DNA from: Eubacterium sp. | GTDB lineage: Bacteria; Bacillota; Clostridia; Peptostreptococcales; Anaerovoracaceae | Assembly (NCBI GenBank): GCA_017419895.1 | Contig: JAFOKI010000169.1 | Coordinates: forward strand, 1 to 8,340 | Reading direction: 5' to 3' | DNA: 8,340 bases | Part shown: piece by piece, positions 1 through 5,453 of the stretch | How the letters are laid out: each line of letters begins with the position of its first letter | Position numbering within the stretch: position 1 is the first letter of the stretch | Made by a program: the position numbers and the translations under genes | Notes under the pieces: generated by a model | Told to the model about the DNA's origin: nothing | Database searches by the model: none | What the model saw: only the letters and a program-made list of their open reading frames with translations

Positions 1-1
1 A

Positions 2-553
2 GACGATGAGGAAGCGGCGGGTTACGCGGTCAGCAAACTGATCGAAAAGGGACACCGCAGGATCGGTATTTTAGGCGGATATCCGGAAAATCAGAACTAT
101 GAATCAAAAGGTGGAAACAGTGCGCTAAGAATAAAAGGCGCCGTTGAAGAACTCGAGAAGAACGGCATCAGGTTCGACTTTGATAAGGACTACGAACCAT
201 GCGCGTTCTCGTCAGAGAGCGGTTATGAGGCAGCCAGAAAACTGCTTCTGAAATCGCCGGATCTTACAGGTATATTCGCCATAAGCGATGTGATCGCAAT
301 AGGTGCGATGAGAGTGTTCAAGGATATGGATCTAAGCGTTCCGGAGGACGTCTCGGTCGTAGGCTTTGACGGAGTGAATCTCGCGGAGTATTCGATACCG
401 AGACTGGCGACCATCAGGCAGGATGCAGAGACGCTTGCAAGGAAAATCGTGGACGATCTGCTTCTGAGGATCAGCTACAACAGTCACGCGGTACATGAAA
501 AAATACCATATGCGTACGTTGATGGTGAGAGCATAGCTCCGCCGCGTAAATAA
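2..553 (+). CDS. LacI/GalR-family transcriptional regulator, C-terminal part (5' end outside window)
   Basis: The frame is open from the window edge to a TAA stop and encodes 183 residues. LacI-family regulators are usually about 330-345 residues, so the helix-turn-helix, hinge and first part of the sensor domain lie upstream. The visible part is the periplasmic-binding-protein-like effector domain. It has the family signatures GHRRIGILGG (fragment residues 17-26), TGIFAISDVIAIGAM (89-103), VPEDVSVVGFDG (113-124) and IPRLATIRQD (132-141). In this family the Asp of the AISD segment and the residues around GFD line the sugar pocket. The gene is followed 18 nt later by the transporter ATPase and is probably co-transcribed with it, so it is the likely local regulator of the maltodextrin genes. 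That role is inferred from position only; the ligand and operator cannot be read from the fragment. The family call is firm. Confidence 0.93.
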   Translation, partial: DDEEAAGYAVSKLIEKGHRRIGILGGYPENQNYESKGGNSALRIKGAVEELEKNGIRFDFDKDYEPCAFSSESGYEAARKLLLKSPDLTGIFAISDVIAIGAMRVFKDMDLSVPEDVSVVGFDGVNLAEYSIPRLATIRQDAETLARKIVDDLLLRISYNSHAVHEKIPYAYVDGESIAPPRK

Positions 554-558
554 AAAAC

Positions 559-563
559 AGGAG
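559..563 (+). promoter_or_regulatory. Ribosome binding site of the ATPase gene
   Basis: AGGAG lies 8 nt before the ATG at 572, inside the 18-nt gap after the regulator gene. The gap is too short for an obvious separate promoter, which supports read-through from the regulator into the transporter genes. Confidence 0.8.
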
Positions 564-571
564 AAACTACT

Positions 572-1786
572 ATGGCGACATTAAGTTTGAGACATGTCCA
601 AAAAATCTATCCGATGAGAGATGAGGACAAGGAAAAGAAGAAAAAGAAAAAGAAAGGTGAAGAGCCGGTCGAAAAGAAACCCTTCAATCTCAAGGTCACT
701 GATGAAGGTGTCGTTGCTGTAGACGATTTCAATCTTGAGATCGCGGACAGGGAGTTCGTCGTACTTGTCGGTCCTTCAGGCTGCGGAAAATCAACTACGC
801 TGAGAATGATCGCAGGCCTTGAGGATATCACAAGAGGCGATCTCTACATCGACGACAAACTGGTCAATGACGTGTCCCCGAAAGACAGGGATATTGCCAT
901 GGTCTTCCAGAACTACGCTTTGTATCCTCACATGACCGTCAGGCAGAACCTGGAGTTCCCACTCGAGCTCAGGAAAGTACCGAAGAACGAGATGAACAAA
1001 ATGGTCGAGGAAGCGGCAGAGATACTGGGAATCACACCTTATCTCAACCGTAAGCCCAAGGCTCTTTCCGGAGGACAGCGTCAGCGTGTCGCGATTGGAC
1101 GTGCAATCGTGCGTGACCCGAAAGTGCTTCTGATGGACGAACCTCTGTCGAACCTGGACGCAAAGCTTCGTAACCAGATGAGAGCGGAGATCATCAAACT
1201 GAGAGACCGTCTGAACGCGACATTCATCTACGTAACGCATGACCAGACAGAGGCCATGACCCTGGGTGACAGGATCGTCATCATGAAGGACGGCGAGGTC
1301 CAGCAGATAGGAACTCCGCAGCAGGTATTCAGCCATCCGATCAATGAATTCGTTGCGGGATTCATCGGCATGCCGCAGATGAACATATTTTACGGAGAAG
1401 TCGAGAAAAAGGCGGAAGGCGAATATGTCGTCAGAGTCGGAAATGCCGAATTCGAGCTTTCGGAAGAGAAAAAGAAGAGACTTGCCGAAAACGGTGTGGT
1501 TTCCCAGAAAGCGATCATCGGCTGCAGACCGGAGCATATCACGCTTGAAGAAAAAGAAGGCGCGATGCTGGAAGGCGTAGTCGACGTAAGCGAGATGATG
1601 GGAAGCTCGGTACATCTCCATGTCAATGTCGACGGAAAAGACTGCATAGTAATAGTTCCGACGCTTGATATCGACACGGGTAAGCTCGGACAGGGAGCGA
1701 ATGTAAGATTCACGTTCGCGCCGAACGCGATCCACATGTTCGATCCCGAAACAGAGAAAAACCTCGAAAACCTCGATAACATTTAA
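572..1786 (+). CDS. msmK: MsmK/MalK/UgpC-type sugar ABC transporter ATP-binding protein with lysine-rich insert
   Basis: This 404-residue cytoplasmic ATPase powers carbohydrate import through a CUT1-type permease pair. All nucleotide-binding motifs are intact: Walker A GPSGCGKST (67-75), Q-loop with Gln113 in VFQNYALYPH, signature LSGGQ (165-169), Walker B VLLMDEP (185-191, catalytic Glu190), D-loop SNLDAKL (193-199) and H-loop His223 in VTHDQTEAMT. From about residue 268 a C-terminal regulatory TOBE/OB-fold region follows, with GCRPEHI (317-323) as the usual family landmark. The odd part is an N-terminal insert of about 30 residues directly after the A-loop aromatic Tyr13. It includes seven lysines in a row (residues 22-28) and pushes Walker A to 67, against about 36 in classical MalK. 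The start at 572 is supported by its ribosome binding site. MsmK-type ATPases often serve several sugar transporters, so this one may not be exclusive to MalFG. Confidence 0.95.
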   Translation: MATLSLRHVQKIYPMRDEDKEKKKKKKKGEEPVEKKPFNLKVTDEGVVAVDDFNLEIADREFVVLVGPSGCGKSTTLRMIAGLEDITRGDLYIDDKLVNDVSPKDRDIAMVFQNYALYPHMTVRQNLEFPLELRKVPKNEMNKMVEEAAEILGITPYLNRKPKALSGGQRQRVAIGRAIVRDPKVLLMDEPLSNLDAKLRNQMRAEIIKLRDRLNATFIYVTHDQTEAMTLGDRIVIMKDGEVQQIGTPQQVFSHPINEFVAGFIGMPQMNIFYGEVEKKAEGEYVVRVGNAEFELSEEKKKRLAENGVVSQKAIIGCRPEHITLEEKEGAMLEGVVDVSEMMGSSVHLHVNVDGKDCIVIVPTLDIDTGKLGQGANVRFTFAPNAIHMFDPETEKNLENLDNI

Positions 1787-1799
1787 ACAAAGATTGTAA

Positions 1800-1832
1800 C
1801 CGGATCAAGGAACGCCCTGAAATCCGGATCAA
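1800..1832 (+). repeat. CCGGATCAA direct repeat / 6-bp inverted repeat in the gap before the binding-protein gene
   Basis: The 9-mer CCGGATCAA occurs at 1800-1808 and again at 1824-1832, one copy every 24 bp. The overlapping bases also form an inverted repeat, CCGGAT at 1800-1805 with ATCCGG at 1822-1827, around a 16-nt spacer. It sits in the 79-nt gap between the ATPase and binding-protein genes, where a regulator site or a weak RNA hairpin would be plausible. I see no convincing -35/-10 pair beside it, so its function is unknown and chance occurrence is possible. Confidence 0.4.
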
Positions 1833-1852
1833 TATGGCATTAACAATTATTT

Positions 1853-1860
1853 TAAGGAGG
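1853..1860 (+). promoter_or_regulatory. Strong ribosome binding site of the binding-protein gene
   Basis: TAAGGAGG is a full-length match to the anti-Shine-Dalgarno end of 16S rRNA and lies 5 nt before the ATG at 1866. It is the strongest such site in the window and fits the high output expected for a solute-binding protein. Confidence 0.88.
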
Positions 1861-1865
1861 ACAAA

Positions 1866-3116
1866 ATGAAAAAGTATTTAAGTGTGATCCTGGCAGTACT
1901 GCTTTGTGTAACATTACTCGCAGGCTGCGGTGGCGGCAGCAAGAAAGAAGAAGCCAAACCGTCGGCTGCAAGCAGTGCGGCTGCAGGGGAAACGGTCGAC
2001 GTAACACTCACAGTATGGGGACCGCAGGAAGACCAGTCGGATGAAAACGGCAAATGGCTCCAGACACAGTGCGAAGCATTTAACGCAGCTCATCCCGAAT
2101 GGAACATTACGTTCAATTATGGAGTATGCTCTGAAGGTGATGCCAAGACGAACATCGGAACAGACCCGAGCGCAGGCGCGGATGTATATATGTTCGCTAA
2201 CGACCAGATTCCAGATCTTCTCAAGACAGGTGGCATAGCTGAATTAGGCGGCGGAACACTCGACGCGGTCAAGGCTAACAACTCAGAAGTAACAGTTAAC
2301 ACAGTAACATTTGATGGTTCGGTTTACGGCGTTCCGTTCACGGGCAATACATGGTTCATGTACTATGACAAATCCGTATTCTCGGATGATGACGTAAAAT
2401 CTCTCGACGCAATGCTCGAGAAGGGCAAAGTTGCATTCCCGCTCGACAACTCCTGGTATATCGCTGCATTCTATGCAGGCAATGGATGCACACTGTTCGG
2501 ACCTGATGGCGGCGATGCCGATGCAGGATTCGATTTCAGCGGCGACAAAGCTGTTGCAGTTACGAATTACCTCGTAGACCTCGTTGCGAATCCGAACTTC
2601 GCGAACGGCGATGTAGGAACAAATGCTGACGCAAAAGCTTTCTTCTCCGGCACATGGGATTATCAGAAGGCTGTTGACGCTTACGGCGACAACCTCGGTA
2701 TCTGCGCTGCTCCGTGCTTCACACTCGACGGCAACCAGGTTCAGATGAAAGCATTCGCAGGCTCCAAGGCTGTTGGTGTAAACCCGGCCGGCGCTTGCTA
2801 TAAAGATCATCCTGAAGTAGCTGTTGCTCTTGCTGCTTACCTCGGCGGAACAGATGCTCAGCAGGCTCACTATGATACACGTAACATCATCCCGACAGAC
2901 GTCAACATCAAGGTTGATGACGCTCTCGCTCAGGCTCAGATGGATACAATGTCTTTCGCTTCTATCGTTCAGCCGCTCCAGGAGAACATGGGCAACTACT
3001 GGGGACCTGCTGAGTCCATGGGTAAAGAACTCGTGGCAGGCAGCGTAACTCACGCAAATGCAGCTGACAAGACAGAGGCTATGAACGAATCCATGAACAC
3101 ATCTGCTGTTCAGTAA
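1866..3116 (+). CDS. malE: MalE-like maltose/maltodextrin-binding lipoprotein (CUT1 family solute-binding protein)
   Basis: This 416-residue extracytoplasmic lipoprotein captures the sugar and delivers it to MalFG. Residues 1-21 are a lipoprotein signal peptide ending in the lipobox LLAGC (lipidated Cys21). A flexible Ser/Ala/Lys/Glu linker runs to about residue 43. The remainder is a family 1 extracellular solute-binding fold: TLTVWGPQ (47-54) opens the first lobe, TFDGSVYGVPFTGNTWFMYYDKSVF (148-172) is the usual crossover region and AGSKAVGVNP (298-307) matches the conserved stretch in maltodextrin binders. The C-terminal NYWGPAESMGKEL (377-389) also fits these binders. The mature part contains six cysteines (69, 88, 208, 280, 284, 311), which is unusual for this fold. 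The downstream permeases and GH13 enzymes support alpha-glucan oligosaccharides as ligand; the exact chain length is not deducible. In the second half leucine is mostly CTC and alanine mostly GCT, as in a highly expressed gene. Confidence 0.93.
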   Translation: MKKYLSVILAVLLCVTLLAGCGGGSKKEEAKPSAASSAAAGETVDVTLTVWGPQEDQSDENGKWLQTQCEAFNAAHPEWNITFNYGVCSEGDAKTNIGTDPSAGADVYMFANDQIPDLLKTGGIAELGGGTLDAVKANNSEVTVNTVTFDGSVYGVPFTGNTWFMYYDKSVFSDDDVKSLDAMLEKGKVAFPLDNSWYIAAFYAGNGCTLFGPDGGDADAGFDFSGDKAVAVTNYLVDLVANPNFANGDVGTNADAKAFFSGTWDYQKAVDAYGDNLGICAAPCFTLDGNQVQMKAFAGSKAVGVNPAGACYKDHPEVAVALAAYLGGTDAQQAHYDTRNIIPTDVNIKVDDALAQAQMDTMSFASIVQPLQENMGNYWGPAESMGKELVAGSVTHANAADKTEAMNESMNTSAVQ

Positions 3117-3128
3117 ACGGTATTCTTC

Positions 3129-3141
3129 TGTCAGACTGACA
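3129..3141 (+). repeat. 13-bp palindrome TGTCAGACTGACA just after the binding-protein stop
   Basis: TGTCAG and CTGACA flank a single central A, giving perfect dyad symmetry 12 nt after the stop codon. As RNA it could make only a short 5-bp hairpin with a 3-nt loop; as DNA it could be a small protein-binding site. No poly-T follows. Function is unknown, and a palindrome this short can arise by chance. Confidence 0.4.
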
Positions 3142-3163
3142 AAGTTCTGATATAGTTCATTAG

Positions 3164-3189
3164 GCGGCCGGGCTTACCGGCCCGGCCGC
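3164..3189 (+). promoter_or_regulatory. Strong intercistronic GC stem-loop between malE and malF
   Basis: GCGGCCGGGC (3164-3173) and GCCCGGCCGC (3180-3189) form a perfect 10-bp, all-GC stem around the 6-nt loop TTACCG. The bases after it (TGCTTTGCC) hold only three consecutive T, so it is a poor intrinsic terminator. It is better read as an mRNA-stabilising or partially terminating element that lets malE transcript exceed malF-malG transcript. In Escherichia coli the malE-malF gap also carries palindromic sequences linked to differential expression; the function here is inferred by that analogy. Confidence 0.8.
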
Positions 3190-3217
3190 TGCTTTGCCAT
3201 CATTGTTCAACTCCATC

Positions 3218-3224
3218 AGGAGGT
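3218..3224 (+). promoter_or_regulatory. Ribosome binding site of malF
   Basis: AGGAGGT lies 7 nt before the ATG at 3232 and 28 nt after the GC stem-loop, so the stem does not hide it. It fixes the malF start. Confidence 0.85.
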
Positions 3225-3231
3225 AACTAAT

Positions 3232-4578
3232 ATGAATGAGGATCGTATAACTGTACGAAACGCATTGAAATACGGAGATCTGTACACCAAACTTTCCATT
3301 CTCTTTATGGGAGCGGGAATGATCTGGCACAAGCAGATCGTAAAGGGCGTTCTGGTTTTTATTCTTGAGATCGGTTTTTGGTTCTATATGTGCACGGCCG
3401 GTTTCCTTAACCTGATCATGCTTCCGAGCCTTGGTACTGAGGCTCAGGGCAAGGTCTGGAACGAGGCCAAACAGATATATGAATACACAACAGGAGACAA
3501 TTCGCAGCAGATACTTCTTGCAGGCGTGATAACTCTGTTTATCATCGCAGCGCTGGTGCTGCTGTGGATCCTCCAGATGAGGCATTCATATAAGCTGCAG
3601 AAACTCATCGAAAAAGGTGAAGAAGTACCAAATCTGAAACAGGATATCAAAAACCTGTTCAACGGAAATCTGCATATAACGCTGATGACCCTTCCGTGCG
3701 TCGGCATACTTATATTCAATATCGTTCCGCTGGTCTACATGATCTCGATGGCGTTCACCACCTATTCAAAAGAAGGTGAGCATCTGGTCCTGTTCGACTG
3801 GGACGGCATAAACCAGTTCATGAGGGTACTGAATATGAACGGCAATATCGGCCGTCAGTTCTGGCACGTACTCGCATGGACGGTCGTCTGGGCGATATTC
3901 GCTACATTCCTTAACTACATACTCGGCATGATCCTTGCAATGGTCATCAACAGAAAAGAGACGAGGGGAAAAGGATTCTGGAGATTCTGTTTCGTACTCT
4001 CCATCGCAGTACCCCAGTTCGTAACACTGATGATCATGAACATCATGCTTCAGCCCTCGGGAGCCATCAACGTTCTGCTCCAGAACCTGGGACTCATAAG
4101 CGAGCCGATACCATTCTGGACGAACGCGACGATAGCAAGGATCACGATCATAGTGATCAACCTGTGGGTAGGTATCCCGTATACGATGTTGCAGGTAACA
4201 GGCATTCTGCAGAACATCCCCGGAGAGCTTTACGAAGCCGCCAAGATGGACGGCGCAAAGCCGGCGAGGATATTCTTCAAAATCACACTGCCGTACATGC
4301 TGTTTGTAACGATGCCGTACCTGATTGCAAGCTTTGTTGGAAACATCAACAACTTCAACGTGATCTACCTGCTGTCCGGAGGTGGTCCTACCTACGTTGG
4401 AGATACTGCAGGTCAGACAGACCTGTTAGTGACCTGGCTGTACAAGCTGACTATTGAGCAGCAGTACTACAACCTCGGCGCTGTTATCGGTATCATGACG
4501 TTCGTCATCCTGACGATCATCACACTCACCACATACAGGAATTCCAGTTCCTATAAAAATGAGGAGGCGTTCATGTAA
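3232..4578 (+). CDS. malF: Maltodextrin ABC transporter permease MalF
   Basis: This 448-residue integral membrane protein is one half of the import channel. Hydrophobic segments are seen at about residues 36-57, 94-115, 154-175, 213-239, 252-272, 299-320, 355-375 and 414-434, giving about eight membrane spans as in MalF proteins. The cytoplasmic EAA coupling loop, which docks on the ATPase, starts at Glu335-Ala-Ala, has the conserved Gly341 and ends in LP (353-354). NNFNVIYLLSGGGP (373-386) and TDLLVTWLYKLT (396-407) are typical of maltodextrin MalF. The extracytoplasmic loop between spans 3 and 4 is only about 40 residues, far shorter than the large P2 loop of the E. coli protein, as is usual in Gram-positive versions. 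The stop overlaps the malG start by one base, so translation of the two is probably coupled. Confidence 0.95.
   Translation: MNEDRITVRNALKYGDLYTKLSILFMGAGMIWHKQIVKGVLVFILEIGFWFYMCTAGFLNLIMLPSLGTEAQGKVWNEAKQIYEYTTGDNSQQILLAGVITLFIIAALVLLWILQMRHSYKLQKLIEKGEEVPNLKQDIKNLFNGNLHITLMTLPCVGILIFNIVPLVYMISMAFTTYSKEGEHLVLFDWDGINQFMRVLNMNGNIGRQFWHVLAWTVVWAIFATFLNYILGMILAMVINRKETRGKGFWRFCFVLSIAVPQFVTLMIMNIMLQPSGAINVLLQNLGLISEPIPFWTNATIARITIIVINLWVGIPYTMLQVTGILQNIPGELYEAAKMDGAKPARIFFKITLPYMLFVTMPYLIASFVGNINNFNVIYLLSGGGPTYVGDTAGQTDLLVTWLYKLTIEQQYYNLGAVIGIMTFVILTIITLTTYRNSSSYKNEEAFM
4561..4567 (+). promoter_or_regulatory. Ribosome binding site of malG, inside the end of malF
   Basis: GAGGAGG lies 10 nt before the ATG at 4578, within the last codons of malF. 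It supports the start of malG at the TAATG overlap (4576-4580). Confidence 0.8.
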
Positions 4579-5453
4579 TGGAATACGAACTCAAGAAAAA
4601 CAGACTGAGTCCCCGCAGACGTGTTGTGAACGCGCTCGTACACGTTTTCCTGGGTGTGCTGGCGGTTATCTGGATACTTCCTATTCTGTGGATAGTCCTT
4701 ACCAGTTTCCGCGCGGAGCCGGGTGCCTATACAAGCACATTCCTGCCGCAGGGATATACACTAAACAACTACATCAAGCTGCTGACGGACAGAAACGTCC
4801 TGAACTTCCCGCGTATGTTCATGAATACGCTGATCATAGCGATATGCAGCTGCATCGTCAGTACATTCTTTGTACTGTCGGTAGCATATTCGCTCAGCCG
4901 TATGAGGTTCAAATTCCGTAAACCGTACATGAACATGGCCATGATCCTCGGACTGTTCCCGGGATTCATGACGATGATCGCTCAGTACTTCATTTTGAAG
5001 GCTATGGGTCTCACGGAAGGCGCATCCATCAGGATCGGTCTGATAATCGTCTACTGCGCCTGCACCGGTCTGGGATTCCAGATATCGAAAGGATTCTTCG
5101 ATACGATACCGAGATCGATAGATGAGGCGGCGATAATCGACGGAGCAACTCAGTGGCAGGTGTTCACGAGGATCACTATGCCGCTGGCCAAGCCGATAGT
5201 TATCTACACGGTCATGACGTCGTTCATCGCGCCGTGGGTTGACTTCATCTTCGCAAAAGTACTGTGCCGCGCGAACTCTGACCAGTTCACTGTCGCGATC
5301 GGTCTGTGGAACATGCTGCAGAAGGAGTATATCTATCAATGGTACACCTGCTTCGCCGCAGGCGCGGTGCTGATATCGATACCAATTGCGATCCTCTTCA
5401 TATTCATGCAGAGGTTCTACGTAGAAGGTATGTCAGGAGCAGTAAAAGGATGA
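4578..5453 (+). CDS. malG: Maltodextrin ABC transporter permease MalG
   Basis: This 291-residue membrane protein is the second channel subunit. Six hydrophobic segments are visible at about residues 16-42, 84-108, 117-139, 151-170, 203-225 and 259-280. The EAA loop begins at Glu183-Ala-Ala, carries Gly189 and ends in MP (201-202). The LTSFRAEPG segment (41-49) and the C-terminal tail VEGMSGAVKG (282-291) match the MalG subfamily, whose tail reaches toward the ATPase dimer. The length is normal. The gene is framed by overlaps at both ends: one base with malF and four bases (ATGA, 5450-5453) with the surface amylase gene, which suggests coupled translation of MalF, MalG and the amylase. Confidence 0.95.
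   Translation: MEYELKKNRLSPRRRVVNALVHVFLGVLAVIWILPILWIVLTSFRAEPGAYTSTFLPQGYTLNNYIKLLTDRNVLNFPRMFMNTLIIAICSCIVSTFFVLSVAYSLSRMRFKFRKPYMNMAMILGLFPGFMTMIAQYFILKAMGLTEGASIRIGLIIVYCACTGLGFQISKGFFDTIPRSIDEAAIIDGATQWQVFTRITMPLAKPIVIYTVMTSFIAPWVDFIFAKVLCRANSDQFTVAIGLWNMLQKEYIYQWYTCFAAGAVLISIPIAILFIFMQRFYVEGMSGAVKG

Noticed and set aside
640..652. AAAAAG tracts as a programmed -1 frameshift site.
   Set aside because: The base before AAAAAG is G, so the perfect A-AAA-AAG heptamer is absent, and the zero frame continues through a full, conserved ATPase; there is no useful alternative product.
791..1735. Long open frame on the minus strand (314 codons) opposite the ATPase gene.
   Set aside because: It mirrors the codon pattern of the intact ATPase, has no plausible ribosome binding site and its product is rich in Arg, His and Asp without any domain sign.
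1787..1865. Internal promoter before malE.
   Set aside because: TTGTAA at 1794-1799 could be a -35, but the bases 17 nt further on (TGAAAT) are a poor -10, so I did not call a promoter.
2038..2060. TGAAAACGGCAAAT as a catabolite (cre) site.
   Set aside because: It fits the first half of the cre consensus but fails at three required positions in the second half and lies inside malE coding sequence.
2283..3053. Minus-strand open frame of 256 codons opposite malE.
   Set aside because: It is antisense to a well-supported binding protein and its product shows no recognisable fold or signal; best read as a shadow of codon bias.
5306..5449. In-frame upstream ATG at 5306 that would extend the amylase by 48 residues.
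   Set aside because: It sits well inside malG and would place an Arg-rich stretch before the lipoprotein signal peptide. The ATG at 5450 has a binding site and the usual ATGA overlap.
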